Shown here in pieces: positions 26,166 to 36,598 of a stretch of DNA of 64,000 bases (the stretch's first letter is position 1; each line of letters opens with the position of its first letter). The position numbers and the translations under genes were made by a program. Source of the stretch: DATFVA01 sp963832715 (GTDB lineage: Bacteria > Bacteroidota > Ignavibacteria > Ignavibacteriales > Ignavibacteriaceae); NCBI GenBank assembly GCA_963832715.1, contig CAWHVB010000003.1, forward strand, positions 310,001 through 374,000, read 5' to 3'. The notes under the pieces are model-generated. The model was not told the DNA's origin. It did no database searches and saw only the letters and a list, made by a program, of their open reading frames with translations.

Positions 26166-27185
26166 TCAAAATCTCAATTCAAGAGAGAACTGAGAAACTT
26201 TTCCAAGATCGCCGAAGTCAACCAGGGCGTAATCAAAACCCACCTGCTGATTTATTACATTCATTCTTAACCCTATCCCGAATGTCCATTTCTCAAGGTA
26301 GTAATTGACCTTATAACCTGCCCTGGCAAATACAGTTTCATCCCAAGCATACTCACCGCCGACATTTACTTTTTCGGTATTATCATTCGGATGAACCCCA
26401 TCAACAGACAATGTAAAACGATTCTGGGAAGATTCAACCACCGGCTCGGCACCTCCAACAAGATCCATCGCCACACCAACTCTGAATGTGAGAGGAAGAG
26501 GCCAGGGCTCAGTCTTTAATTGTGCGTCAGGATTATAATTACCGGAGAATTGGTTATTAATGTCGGTGATGGTAATAAGATCGCGCCCCTCAAGCTGCAT
26601 ATTTCCGCCGAAGTTTGAAATGCTCATCGCAATAATAAGATCGTGAAAACCAGTTCTCAGGAAAGTGCCCAGATCTAATGCGAAAGTATTAGCAGATTCA
26701 TTGTAGAGATTCTGCTGAATATATTTTACAGTAAGACCTACGGAGAACCGGTCTGTTAATGTTCTTGCATAACTTAACCCAATAGCAAGATCACTTACAT
26801 CATAGTAAATCCCTGTTCCTTCAGGCTGAGTAACGGTAGTTACTTCCTGTTCTCCGGTATTAAGTGCTACGACGTGAAGAGCCAGGAAGTCGCTCTGGCT
26901 TAAAGGGTAGACAGCACCGGCAAAATCGTGTGAGATATCCGCAAACCACTCGTTATGAGTAACGGCCAGTGAAAAACCGTCGATGTTGGTAATTCCGGCC
27001 GGATTCCAGTATATAGTGCTGACATCATTTGCAACCGCAGTAAATGAACCGCCTAGCGCATTAGCTCTTGCACCCACACCGATCTTAAGAAATTGCGCAG
27101 CTGCAGTACCGACTTTTGAAAAATCACCCGAATATGCTGCTGTCTGAAGAAATATTATGGTAATTACAACTAAAAGTTTTTTCAT
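26166..27185 (-). CDS. PorV/PorQ family outer-membrane protein
   Basis: A 339-residue FadL-like barrel of the PorV/PorQ group. The diagnostic N-terminal block after the signal peptide is present: GTAAAQFLKIGVGARANALGGSFTAVANDVSTIYWNPAGI. Later strands include LSYARTLTDRFSVGLTVKYI and the C-terminal strand FSLELRF. PorV shuttles type IX cargo to the attachment complex in T9SS organisms; many Ignavibacteria have several paralogues placed next to particular surface proteins. Here it is 24 bases after the large haem-motif surface protein, which suggests that protein is its dedicated client. Specific PorV versus PorQ role not resolved. Confidence 0.9.
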   Translation of the reverse strand: MKKLLVVITIIFLQTAAYSGDFSKVGTAAAQFLKIGVGARANALGGSFTAVANDVSTIYWNPAGITNIDGFSLAVTHNEWFADISHDFAGAVYPLSQSDFLALHVVALNTGEQEVTTVTQPEGTGIYYDVSDLAIGLSYARTLTDRFSVGLTVKYIQQNLYNESANTFALDLGTFLRTGFHDLIIAMSISNFGGNMQLEGRDLITITDINNQFSGNYNPDAQLKTEPWPLPLTFRVGVAMDLVGGAEPVVESSQNRFTLSVDGVHPNDNTEKVNVGGEYAWDETVFARAGYKVNYYLEKWTFGIGLRMNVINQQVGFDYALVDFGDLGKVSQFSLELRF

Positions 27186-27209
27186 CTAATTTACTCCGAT
27201 TTCACATGC

Positions 27210-30200
27210 TTATTTTATTACCAGGAATTTACCGACTTTCTTCTGCCCGTCAGGAAGCGAAACCACATACACATAAAGCCCGTACGCTATATATTGATCA
27301 TTGTATGTTCTCATGTCCCAGAACATAAATCCCAGGTTATCATCATGGTCCAGGTCTACAATATGATCTCCGGCAACGGTAAAAATGGAAATTCTGCATC
27401 GGTCAGGCAGATGGTTAAACATCAACTTCTTTCCAAACTGATTTGTCTCCCATTCGTTCGAAACTATATAAGGATCCGGAACTACGCGAATTTTATTTAG
27501 ATCAATTTTATCATTATTTGTATAACCGGCACTTTTTGTTTTAAATGAATAATAAATTTCCTTTCTGAAGGGTTTATAAGTTCTGATTGTGAACTGATCT
27601 CCCTGTGATGGAGCAGATGCATTTATATGGACGGTATCGCCGTAGGCATTAATATAGGTGTCAGGCATATTGTTGGTCTGAAGAAGCAGCCCTGTAAAGG
27701 TGGTATCACCTGTCTGAGGGTTTATATCATATTTTTCAAAATTAAGGACGTCAAGATATCTTTCATAAAAACCGGGACTTCCCTGAGTGTATGAGAGTCC
27801 CCCTGGTATAAGATCCCATCCGAGCTGACTATAATAGTACTTCCGGTATTCTTCCCAGGGTGCCTGCACTGCGAATTCAATTAGCCACGTGTTGCTGCTG
27901 ACGTCTATAGGGTTTTCAGGATCAGTCACTACTTCAACCTTTAACGGGAGGTGAAAAGTTGTATCATATGCTATCCCGGTAAAGAAATCGTACCATCGGG
28001 CGTTCAATCCCCCTCCTATAGTAGTATCGATAGTTATACGGTAATCATCTACCGTATAAATATCCTCCTGGACTACGGACTGATCACCTATGTATTTATC
28101 AACAGGCTTAGTGTTCCAGTAAAAGGTTGACGTGTCGCCATTAACTTTAGTCCACCCGGCAAACTCAGTTCCAGATGGGGAATTAAGAACGGTGAGTCTG
28201 AATCCATCCGTTACCGGCAAATTGTCCTCTGTATCATCTGAGAACAAATGATGATCCAGAAGTACAGTAGTATCCCCGGTTTCAGCGGAAACGCGCAGCA
28301 GGTTAAACCCAAGGACGTAGCTGCTATCGGAGCCCGTAACCTGGAGCGAAGAATCAGCGAAAGTAACCAGGTACTCATCATCAGTTATAAGCTCAGGATT
28401 AATGATGTCAAGTTTAACCAATCCCTGGCAGACCCCTCCGACTGGAGGTATTGAACCGTCGGGATTAACAGCCGGATCATAACCGGCATCATCATAATTC
28501 TGAGGCAGCACTCCCGGGGTCACGGATGCTGTATGACTTTCCATAATTGAATGTCCCAGGGATGACTGATAAGATTGTTCAAGGCTGTCAGGGTTCTGGT
28601 TGCCTTTATCGTATGATGTAACGCAGTACCAGTATTCAATTCCATTTATGAGGTTCTCATCGGTGAAGCTGTGCTTCAGCCCGGAATCATCGCCTAACGA
28701 CTGGTTGAAAGCAGGATCAGGTCCTTTTATTCCGTCTATAATATCAAATATCTTTATTGGTTTATACCCTATAACTTCTCCATAGGAGTTGGTAATCGGC
28801 GTCCCCCAGGTTTTTCCAAGATCTTCACTGCGGTAAATCTTATATCCTTCAAAATCCTGTTTACCTGTGAGTATATCGCGTGAATTTTCAGCAGCAGCAT
28901 CCCATACAATTCTTGCCTTCTTATCTCCTGCATGAACCTGCACAACGGGCGTCCTTGGGGGTCCTGACCCCTGGTAGGACCTCTGGATACATTTCCTGCG
29001 TCACTCTCATATTATTCATCAGGTCGGATGTATCTGGCTGAAAAGGAATATTCCCTGCATCGCCCATCACTACTGCAACAGAAGATGAAACTGTCTCACC
29101 CGGAGCCAGGGTGAACGGGCCTGTCATAATAAAATAATTTATTGGAGCTCCTTCCGGGAAATACTTTTGAAGGCTGTCGGGATTCGTTGTATCCATTCGC
29201 CTGTTGCTGCCGTGGAAATAAAAACCACGATTGGGCAGATTCGGATCTGCAGGATTACTGCTTATAATGGGCCACATTTGTTCATCGATTGATGGAGCTA
29301 CATCTCTGCTGAAATAGTGAAAATCGGTAACCCCCATATCTTTTGGAGTTTTCAGGACATTTAATCCCGGGATACCCATATTAGTAGGGTCTGACCCCCA
29401 GGCACCATCTTTTGTATTATTGATATCCCATACATAAACGAAATCACCGTTAGGATTATTATCCTGGGGATTACTGTCAATTATATTTATGTAATCCATA
29501 TTATCGAAGTCAGGTCTGAATATTGCATAATATCCTGCATAAACACTATCAAGCTGACGGCCGCTTGTATTGTGAATTGTGAACTCCCAAATCAACATAT
29601 CTTCTGCATAAGGCCGTCCGTAGGTATACGCTGTTTCTTCAACTTCAATTCCGAGAGGCCCTGCAGGATTTGAGTTATCCTGATCATCAAAGACAGAATA
29701 AATATCCCTGTCTGAAACGAATTCACCCTGAACCTGTTTGCCATAGTCGGGGGAGGTTTCATCTATATTTAGTCTGAACTTTCCAGGCCAATGCCGTTCT
29801 CCCGGTGTACTGATCCAGCTGCCGCTTTCATTGAAATATCCCTCGGGCCATGTTTCAGGGTTATCACTCATCGCAAGAAAAGGTGTTTCATCCGGCGGAG
29901 GCACTGTAACATCACCTGAGAAGATCTGTCCCCTTGACCCGTCTTTTGGAGACCAGTCATATTTATCGGTACCAGCACCTATAACTGACGTAATAACGTT
30001 CCCTTTAGACGCGACTATTAATCCAAGACCGAAGCAGTAATGGGTCTGATCGCCCGCTGCAGCCGGCCAGCGTATAGCTTCATTAAAATACTCATGAAAG
30101 TTAGAAAGTACGCCGTAGTTTCCTAGATAGTTGGCAACCTGTCCTTTATCCATCACCCCGAGGCCCCGTTCCTCATTGGACATGACTTTATGCATAGGTA

Positions 30201-30324
30201 TCATATCCTTAACCTTCTCATCTCTATGGCAGCTAATGCAGCCGGATGACTGTGGGTAAGCCGCCTCGGTACTCAGACCAATCAAAATAAAAAGGGAACA
30301 GTATTTAATAAGAGATTTGATCAT
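27210..30324 (-). CDS. Large surface protein with c-type haem motif and C-terminal sorting-like domain, frameshifted
   Basis: Reads as one exported protein of about 1040 residues if one extra base near 28980 is ignored. The N-terminal frame (30324 down) ends in junk after MYPEVL; the second frame reads YQGSGPPRTPVVQVHAGDKKAR and continues to 27210. Features: signal peptide ending YPQ; CISCH at residues 29-33, a CxxCH haem c attachment motif; a large beta-rich surface region; a fibronectin-III-like part (FEGYKIYRSEDLGKTWG); and a C-terminal sorting-domain-like ending (RISIFTVAGD...GLYVYVVSL...GKFLVIK). It lies 15 bases after a TonB receptor and 24 before porV. Function unknown. A haem would suggest electron transfer at the surface, but only one motif is present. 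Confidence 0.75.
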
Positions 30325-30339
30325 AAAAATTCCTGTTGA

Positions 30340-32922
30340 TTACAATATTATTTGAAATCCCATCTTTAGTATCCTTGGAGGTCCCACATAATTGGGATTA
30401 TGGTCGGCATCAGGGGATGAGCCGACAAGTCCCGATAATCCGGTATCAAAAGGTTTCCCGGTACGCGAGTAAACATAGACAACATTTTGAGTATCAAACA
30501 GATTCGTTATTTCAAGAACAACCGCAGCTGACAGAGCTCCCAGGGAAATAGTTTTCACAGCTCTCAGATCTACACTTGAAGTCCACGGTTTTCTGCCTGA
30601 GTTAACATCGATCCTTACGGTAGGGTCAACGTAAGGTGTATAAGGCAGTCCGCTGTTGGCTCTGATGAGTATATTAAGGTTAAAGTCTGCTAAGATATCC
30701 GCCCCGAATATTTCGGGACCGCTTTTCCCGGGTATATTAAAATTCAGGTTGAGCGCAATTTTATGGCGCTGGTCGAAATCCAGGTAATACTCCTGGTGAG
30801 GAATCTCTTCACCCGAAAAGGCATCGATATAGCCCCCGAGAGGCTGCGAATTATTGCCTTTAGCAACCATATACGTATAGTCAATTGATCCTGAGAAATA
30901 GCTGCTGTAACGTTTATGAAGAGTAAGGTCGATGCCTTTAACTCCTGCATAATCTGAATTGTAAAATACTACATAATCCTGCGACAGGTAGCTTACCTGC
31001 AGAGTCGAAAGGAGGTCGGTTATATCTTTATACCATGCGGTCAGATCAAGTGCCCAGCTCTCACTCAGCTTATATTTAATTCCTGCTTCGTATGAAATCG
31101 TTTTTTGGGCCTTAACTGCAGGATTACCGATAAGAGGAAGTGATGTGTTTATGTCCTTTCGGAGATTATAGTAGAGTGAATTATAGTCGGGGTTCTGAAA
31201 AAAGTGCCCGTATGCAAAATGAAGAACGGCATCATCAGTTATAGGATGAGCGAGACCTATGCGGGGGCTAAACTGTGTTTTAGGGTCAACTTTAACTTCC
31301 TTTGCAAGCACCCAGTTATTATTCTCATCGAAATGTCCGAACCTGCGTATATCCGGCCACATTGTTGCATTTGGATCAGCATAATCGAACCTGAGTCCTA
31401 TATTCAGGATTAGATAATTATACTCGATCTTATCCTGAAGGTATGCAGCAAACTCAACAGGTTTTTTTGTATAATCATCCTTGAAATTTACACCCGAAGG
31501 CCATGGTTCTGATTCTTCATGTACACGAAGGTTATGTGCAACTAATTCTGCCCCGCTCTTAAACTGATGATTTATATTCGCCTGGAATGTTGCATCCGCT
31601 TTTGCTCTGTAGGTAACAGTTGTATTATCTGCGTATTCTGAATCATCACCTGAAACAAAGAAATAAACCGATTCACCTGTTTTCCCCATTACATAATCCT
31701 GAGGGAGTTTATTACCGACCTGCACTACCCTGTTATTTTCGAAGCGTGAGAAATTTACTGTATAGAAAAAGCTGTTGCTCAGGGTATGGGTAAATATAAG
31801 TCCGAGCCTGTTTGATTTTATATCTGTATGCGCCTGGTTTTCACTCAGGTACTTCCAGGCATGGTCATATGATTGATACTTCTGCCCGCTTAGCTGTCCT
31901 GAAGCTGCAATTTTTATTGTAGGTGAGAAATGATAAGTCAGCTTGGCCAGGCCGTCCGATTCAACATTATATCCATGTGGGAGGTAACTGTCCTCATTCC
32001 GGTAAACCCCGGAGAGCAGGAATGTCAGATCCGAAGCAACAGGACCGTTCAGCGAGAGATTGAATGTGCCGGGCAGCGGGATCGATTGTTCCGTGTACAT
32101 TTTTTTGCTTACATATGCACCTTCATCCTGAACGCCGGCGAAAGGATTTGCTTTCCTGTAAGGAGAGCTATTTAGCATAGGAGACGTATATTCCATTCTT
32201 GCGTGAAGCGAAGGCCCGCCTTCTTTGGTGACCAGGTTGACTATACTCGACATTGCATCGCCGTATTCAGCATTGAATGTGCCGCTGATGACCTCCATCT
32301 CATTTATCGCATCCTTATTAAGAGTGTTGCTGAAGTTTCCGTAGAGCGGGTCGTCCACCTTCACCCCATCTATCAGGTAGCCGATCTCCCCGGTTCGCCC
32401 TCCTCTCACGTGGATTTGTCCTTCAGAATCAGTTGTAAATCCGGCTTTCGTAGTGAGAATATCTTTTACACTATTAACAGGCATACTCAGTATTTCTTCG
32501 GAACTGACGATTGACTGTTTGGAAGTGACATCTTTCTGGATAAGCGGACGTTCGGCTGTGACCACAACTTCTTCATTGAGGTTAAGTACCTGAACCTGCA
32601 TTTTAAATTCCAGTGACGTAGTCAGATCTATCAGCACCCTGACATTTTCAATTCGGTATGTCTTATAACCGATCATGCTGGCACGTACAGTATAAGTACC
32701 AGGGGGAATGTTTATAATGAAAAATTCCCCATCGGGGTTCGTTGCAGATCCGTAATTACTTCCTTCAATCAGAATGTTGCATCCCGGCAAAGGCTCACCG
32801 GTTTCAGTGTCTATTACACGGCCGGCAATTTTCCCGGTTGTGCCTGCGGAAACAACACTCGTTAAAAGAAAGAAAATGATCAGCAGTGAAAGAATGATGG
32901 ATCGATAAATATAATTTTTCAA
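30340..32922 (-). CDS. TonB-dependent receptor with carboxypeptidase-regulatory-like domain
   Basis: An 860-residue outer-membrane receptor. Signal peptide ends VSA (about 26). Residues 30-115 are a CarboxypepD_reg domain (GRVIDTETGEPLPGCNILIEG; PPGTYTVRASMIGYKTY). The plug spans about 120-235 (EEVVVTAERPLIQKD; IHVRGGRTGEIGYLIDGVKV; AEYGDAMSSIVNLVTKEGG). The barrel ends with KMGFQIIL. No SusD partner follows, so this is not a classic SusCD system; its partners are a large surface protein and PorV. The receptor-surface protein-PorV trio is closely spaced (15 and 24 bases) and likely one operon extending to the two peptidases. Ligand unknown. Confidence 0.9.
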   Translation of the reverse strand: MKNYIYRSIILSLLIIFFLLTSVVSAGTTGKIAGRVIDTETGEPLPGCNILIEGSNYGSATNPDGEFFIINIPPGTYTVRASMIGYKTYRIENVRVLIDLTTSLEFKMQVQVLNLNEEVVVTAERPLIQKDVTSKQSIVSSEEILSMPVNSVKDILTTKAGFTTDSEGQIHVRGGRTGEIGYLIDGVKVDDPLYGNFSNTLNKDAINEMEVISGTFNAEYGDAMSSIVNLVTKEGGPSLHARMEYTSPMLNSSPYRKANPFAGVQDEGAYVSKKMYTEQSIPLPGTFNLSLNGPVASDLTFLLSGVYRNEDSYLPHGYNVESDGLAKLTYHFSPTIKIAASGQLSGQKYQSYDHAWKYLSENQAHTDIKSNRLGLIFTHTLSNSFFYTVNFSRFENNRVVQVGNKLPQDYVMGKTGESVYFFVSGDDSEYADNTTVTYRAKADATFQANINHQFKSGAELVAHNLRVHEESEPWPSGVNFKDDYTKKPVEFAAYLQDKIEYNYLILNIGLRFDYADPNATMWPDIRRFGHFDENNNWVLAKEVKVDPKTQFSPRIGLAHPITDDAVLHFAYGHFFQNPDYNSLYYNLRKDINTSLPLIGNPAVKAQKTISYEAGIKYKLSESWALDLTAWYKDITDLLSTLQVSYLSQDYVVFYNSDYAGVKGIDLTLHKRYSSYFSGSIDYTYMVAKGNNSQPLGGYIDAFSGEEIPHQEYYLDFDQRHKIALNLNFNIPGKSGPEIFGADILADFNLNILIRANSGLPYTPYVDPTVRIDVNSGRKPWTSSVDLRAVKTISLGALSAAVVLEITNLFDTQNVVYVYSRTGKPFDTGLSGLVGSSPDADHNPNYVGPPRILKMGFQIIL

Positions 32923-33054
32923 GAGAACTCTCTCCTAAATTCGGTTGATATCAAACGATGCTATCCAGGATGAACCGGTATTATCCTGCCTGTGCTGCAC
33001 AAGCAGGATGGTCACCGGAACAAAATAAAATTCAATCCTCTGAAGGACCGGATT

Positions 33055-34104
33055 TTATTTCATCAAAACCATTTTTTTGCTTATCACAGAATTACCGGTT
33101 CTCAGGGTATACATATATATTCCTGAAGGCACTTTATTTCCGAAATGATCCGTTCCGTTCCAGGCAAGCTGGTGCCTCCCTGAGGACTGTTCTTCGTTAA
33201 GCAGAGTTTTGATTTCACGTCCCAGTAGATCGTATATAGTAAGGGAAACAAAACTTCGTTCGGAAAGCTCATAGCCTATCTGAGTTTCCGGGTTGAAAGG
33301 GTTAGGATAATTTTGTTCAAGAGAAAATCTCTTCGGAACATCGGAAGAATTATATTCTACACCCGTAGTCAGTGAATTCACAAGGATATTATCAAAGTAT
33401 CCCGGAATTCCGTCTCCATCCATCTGGAAAGTGTATAAGCCGAAGGCTCCCGACATATTTCTTGTAGCGTTAGTATCATAGATCGGACAGCCATTTAAGA
33501 GTGTTTCATCAAAATAACACCAGAATGCTGTGCTGTCGGCATTCAGGGTTTTCACTTCTATCTTCATTTTGTGCCAGCCATCTGAAGTAGGAAAAAGTCC
33601 TGGATTATCGGAGCCATGAAAATCATGACTGTAAAGAGGAAGAAAAGTTAATGTATCGGATCTAAGCCCGGAAAAATTAATGCGGTCGCTGGCGTCAAAA
33701 TCTGCACGGAGTTTATAAAAATCATGCCTATTGGTATCTGCGTAAACAACCAGACCTGTGTAAGCAGAACCCCCGGAATTATTTACATAACAGTAAACAT
33801 CAGCTTCAATAGAATAGTCAGACATACCAAAATCTCCGTAATATGCAACAGCAGAACCCGTGTACGATCCATCGACATCCTGCAGCCAGCCTATATAATC
33901 ACCGCCGCCGGGAAGTACATCAGGAGCAGTTGCCATCGGAACTGCTTCTAAAGCATCTTCAGATGCATAAAAAGTAGCCCAGCCCGGGTCGGCAGAGCCG
34001 GATTCAAAGTCCTCTGTATATAAAGTTTGGGCAGGAACTACAGATGCATTCCCGAAGAATATCACCATCATCAAAGCCGAAAAAATAGTAATTGTTTTTT
34101 TCAT
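33055..34104 (-). CDS. Secreted protein with type A T9SS sorting domain and jelly-roll domain
   Basis: About 349 residues from the preferred start MKKTITIF (an in-frame Met four codons earlier, at 34116, is also possible). After a signal peptide ending AQT, residues about 30-250 form a concanavalin-like jelly-roll (LYTEDFESGSADPGWATF; GLVVYADTNRHDFYKL; DGWHKMKIEVKTL). The last 80 residues are the Ignavibacteria/Bacteroidota sorting domain: FSLEQNYPNPFNPETQI, SLTIYDLLGREIKTLLNEE, GIYMYTLRTGN, then the terminal KKMVLMK. It would be exported by T9SS and anchored. No glycosidase residues seen; carbohydrate binding is a guess from the fold. Confidence 0.88.
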   Translation of the reverse strand: MKKTITIFSALMMVIFFGNASVVPAQTLYTEDFESGSADPGWATFYASEDALEAVPMATAPDVLPGGGDYIGWLQDVDGSYTGSAVAYYGDFGMSDYSIEADVYCYVNNSGGSAYTGLVVYADTNRHDFYKLRADFDASDRINFSGLRSDTLTFLPLYSHDFHGSDNPGLFPTSDGWHKMKIEVKTLNADSTAFWCYFDETLLNGCPIYDTNATRNMSGAFGLYTFQMDGDGIPGYFDNILVNSLTTGVEYNSSDVPKRFSLEQNYPNPFNPETQIGYELSERSFVSLTIYDLLGREIKTLLNEEQSSGRHQLAWNGTDHFGNKVPSGIYMYTLRTGNSVISKKMVLMK

Positions 34105-34116
34105 AGCTGACCTCAT

Positions 34117-34686
34117 AAATGTTTGAATGTGGATTATTTAGATTCCTGTTTATCAAAGAGCATTTACACTATATAATCCCCGTCCTCATATCGTTTCTCC
34201 TCATCGGAAACTTCAAACGTTATACATCAAATAATTCAAAAGGGATTACAAGGATAAAAGATTCTTATCCTGAAAAATAAAATGGACAATTAATACACTG
34301 CATACGCTAAATCCGACGGATTTAATATTTGAATATTTAAGACTTTCATGCACAATTTCAGGAACGGTTACTCAGGAATTTTTCTCCACTATAAATATCC
34401 TGCAGACTGCGGGTCAGCTGCATTTCCTAATTCAAACATCTCCCCAGAATTTCAGTAGTCCTTCGTTGATTCAAATTAGTATAATTAGTTAAAAGAGGCA
34501 ATTAAAAAATAAAAAAAGTAAAGCTCTTGTAATGACTCGTTAAGCATGTCAGTAATTGGACTCGATAGAAATGTCAGTAAATAATAGAAGATATTTAGGG
34601 TTATCAAAACAGAGGGGAGCTCCAGATGGAAGGGATACTGGCAACTCGTTCCTTGATCCCAGATGCGGTCTGCAGGTGCTCTCATT
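34117..34686. other. Non-coding region upstream of the T9SS cargo gene
   Basis: About 570 bases without a credible gene. The part next to 34116 should hold the promoter of the minus-strand cargo gene, but no TTTG/TAnnTTTG pair at the right spacing was found. Short ORFs here have no protein-like composition. The right part leads into the hairpin and CT-rich repeat unit at 34687-35045. Confidence 0.4.
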
Positions 34687-34752
34687 AACCAATGGCTTCA
34701 GCCATTCGGTTCCCTGTACAACACAAAAACCCCAATAACGGTTTTAACCGTT
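34687..34752. repeat. Paired stem-loops, copy 2
   Basis: First hairpin: AATGGC-TTCA-GCCATT (34691-34706), extended by AACC before and GGTT after. Second: AACGGTT-TT-AACCGTT (34737-34752). The core GGCTTCAGCC resembles the GGCTAAAGCC of the pair at 406-445, and the second hairpin resembles the ACCGTT/AACGGT arms there. Both copies are associated with a GA/CT-rich degenerate tract. Probably an intergenic non-coding repeat. Confidence 0.45.
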
Positions 34753-34904
34753 TCCCGTCAGGCCGACTTGCCGACCAGAATATAATGCGGTGTTATGACT
34801 GAGTGCATTGAACCCTGCGAATAGCTTAGTCCTCTGAACTGAGCAAAAAAGTTTGATACCGGTTTATGCTGATGGAAACACAACTATTCCCGTTAACTTT
34901 CTTA

Positions 34905-35045
34905 TCGCCTTACCCCCAATCTTCTCAACTTCTTACCTTCTCCCTCCGATCTCCGCCACTCCGTCCTCTGGTCTCTGACTTCCGGTCTCCGATCTCCGAT
35001 CTCCCTCTTATCTTCTTACTTGTTCCTTGATACCTGATGATAGAC
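34905..35045. repeat. CT-rich low-complexity tract, copy 2
   Basis: Pyrimidine-rich plus strand with repeated words (TCCGATCTCCG, GATCTCCGATCTCC, CTTATCTTCTTACTTG). Read on the minus strand it is GA-rich like the tract at 230-405, and shares the exact 11-mer AGAAGATAAGA (35016-35006). No ORF. Such tracts look like decayed microsatellite-like junk rather than genes. Confidence 0.5.
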
Positions 35046-35229
35046 TATTTCTTTTTATTTTCTACCAAAAACAGTTCGCTTTAGCAGCATTTAAAAGATT
35101 AATTTGACTATAGTTTTTATTTTTATGAGATTAGCTACGCGCTTACAGGAGTTACTTTGAAAAACGGGTACCTGAACTACTTCATCCTGAAACCCATTTA
35201 TAAATTGATTCAATAAATCCAGGGGATTT

Positions 35230-36534
35230 ATGAAAACATCTTTATTAGTGTTTTTTACGGTATTATTGACGTTTGGTCTTTTTTCCTGCAAAAAGGATAA
35301 TCCTCTCCCTCCTGAGCAGCAGCCTCAGCTAAATTTAACTCTTGAAGATGTAAGCTGCACGGAAGCCTGGGTAAAATTAACAACAGCTAACATTAGTTTA
35401 CCTGCAAATGTGGAATTACTTAAAGACAATATCCATTCAGAAACAATCAATTTAACTTCAACAGATACGATTCTTTATATAGATGCACTCCTCCCGAATA
35501 ATTCATATAGTTTTACCTCAATCATCCAATCAAGCGACCGGTCAATCACAAGTCCATCCTTGCCTGTTACTACTATGGATACAACTTCACACAACTTTAC
35601 TTGGCAGACGTGGACGTTCGGTGGAGATGCCGGTGGATGTGAACTTTATGATGTTGCAATAATTGATCAAAATGATATATGGGCAGTGGGTCGAATAAAT
35701 ATCGCGGATACAAGTATAAATGGTTTTACAACCTATAATGCTGTTCACTGGGATGGGGTGGAATGGGAGTTAAAAAGACTTAGATACTATGGGAATTGTA
35801 GTGCCGTAGAATTTCCTCCTCTTTATGCTATATGGGCGTTTTCTGCTTCAGATATTATTATTACTAATGGTGGAAGTATCGGATGGTATGATGGAAATAC
35901 TGTAAAATTAGATTGTGAGGTACACCCGCTGCTTTCTGGTGCAATAAATAAGATTTGGGGAACATCAGACAATGATATATATGTGGTAGGGAATAATGGT
36001 AACATTGCTTATTTCAACGGCCAATGGACAAAAATAGAAAGCGGAACAGACGCGAAAATTTCTGATATCTGGGGAACCGGCATAAGCACATCAAATCAAA
36101 GCTCGATTTATTGTTCTGTTCCCTCGGGTCTCGAACCTTCGAAAAGACGAATACTGTCTATAGGTGAAAATAATATTGTCGATTCTATCCATTGGAATGG
36201 AAAGATAGCAACCTCTTGCTGGACAAAAACTGGGAAAATAATTTATACCAGCGGTGATGGGATATATACCAATAAAACCGGAAGTTGGACTGCTGAACCA
36301 ATCACCCCGGGTTCCTATACTTATCGGATAAGAGGAAACAACCTGAATGATATTTTTGTCTGCGGCAATTATGGGTATTTAGCACACTATAACGGAGTTA
36401 GCTGGAAAGTATTCCCTGAGTTACTTCAGCTAAACGGCTCAGCTCTCTATTCTCTTTCTGTGAAGGACAATCTTATAGTTGCTGTAGGCTCTGATGGAGA
36501 CAAAGCTTTAATCGTCATAGGGGATAGATTGTAG
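35230..36534 (+). CDS. Lipoprotein with fibronectin-like domain and beta-propeller-like repeats
   Basis: A 434-residue lipoprotein with lipobox FSC (Cys20; LFSCKKDNPLPP). Residues about 30-115 look like a fibronectin-III-type domain (CTEAWVKLTTANIS; LLPNNSYSFTSII). After that, repeated blades occur: ELYDVAIIDQNDIWAVGR, YAIWAFSASDIIITNG, NKIWGTSDNDIYVVGNNGN, YRIRGNNLNDIFVCGNYGY, each ending near a Trp or Tyr, followed by HWDG, YFNGQW or HYNGVSW. This is a beta-propeller of the kind found in surface lipoproteins. AGGGGAT upstream of ATG 35230 is the RBS. No enzyme motif. A hairpin without a T run (36574-36598) follows. Confidence 0.75.
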   Translation: MKTSLLVFFTVLLTFGLFSCKKDNPLPPEQQPQLNLTLEDVSCTEAWVKLTTANISLPANVELLKDNIHSETINLTSTDTILYIDALLPNNSYSFTSIIQSSDRSITSPSLPVTTMDTTSHNFTWQTWTFGGDAGGCELYDVAIIDQNDIWAVGRINIADTSINGFTTYNAVHWDGVEWELKRLRYYGNCSAVEFPPLYAIWAFSASDIIITNGGSIGWYDGNTVKLDCEVHPLLSGAINKIWGTSDNDIYVVGNNGNIAYFNGQWTKIESGTDAKISDIWGTGISTSNQSSIYCSVPSGLEPSKRRILSIGENNIVDSIHWNGKIATSCWTKTGKIIYTSGDGIYTNKTGSWTAEPITPGSYTYRIRGNNLNDIFVCGNYGYLAHYNGVSWKVFPELLQLNGSALYSLSVKDNLIVAVGSDGDKALIVIGDRL

Positions 36535-36573
36535 TTTTGACAATGAAAGGAGAAATTATACCAGAATAAATAC

Positions 36574-36598
36574 AGCGGGACGTATGCACCGTCCCGCT
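36574..36598. terminator. Hairpin after the propeller lipoprotein gene
   Basis: AGCGGGACG (36574-36582), loop TATGCAC, CGTCCCGCT (36590-36598): a perfect 9-bp GC-rich stem about 40 bases past the stop at 36534. No T run follows on the plus strand (AAAAATGG), so termination would be weak. It might separate the two surface-protein genes or act as an mRNA-stabilising element. Confidence 0.45.

Noticed and set aside
30340..32922. SusC/SusD-type polysaccharide utilisation system
   Set aside because: The receptor lacks a SusD-like lipoprotein neighbour; the flanking genes are a surface protein, PorV and peptidases.
35091..35291. 66-codon minus-strand ORF opposite the propeller lipoprotein start
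   Set aside because: It is antisense to a well-supported lipoprotein start and has no signal, motif or RBS.
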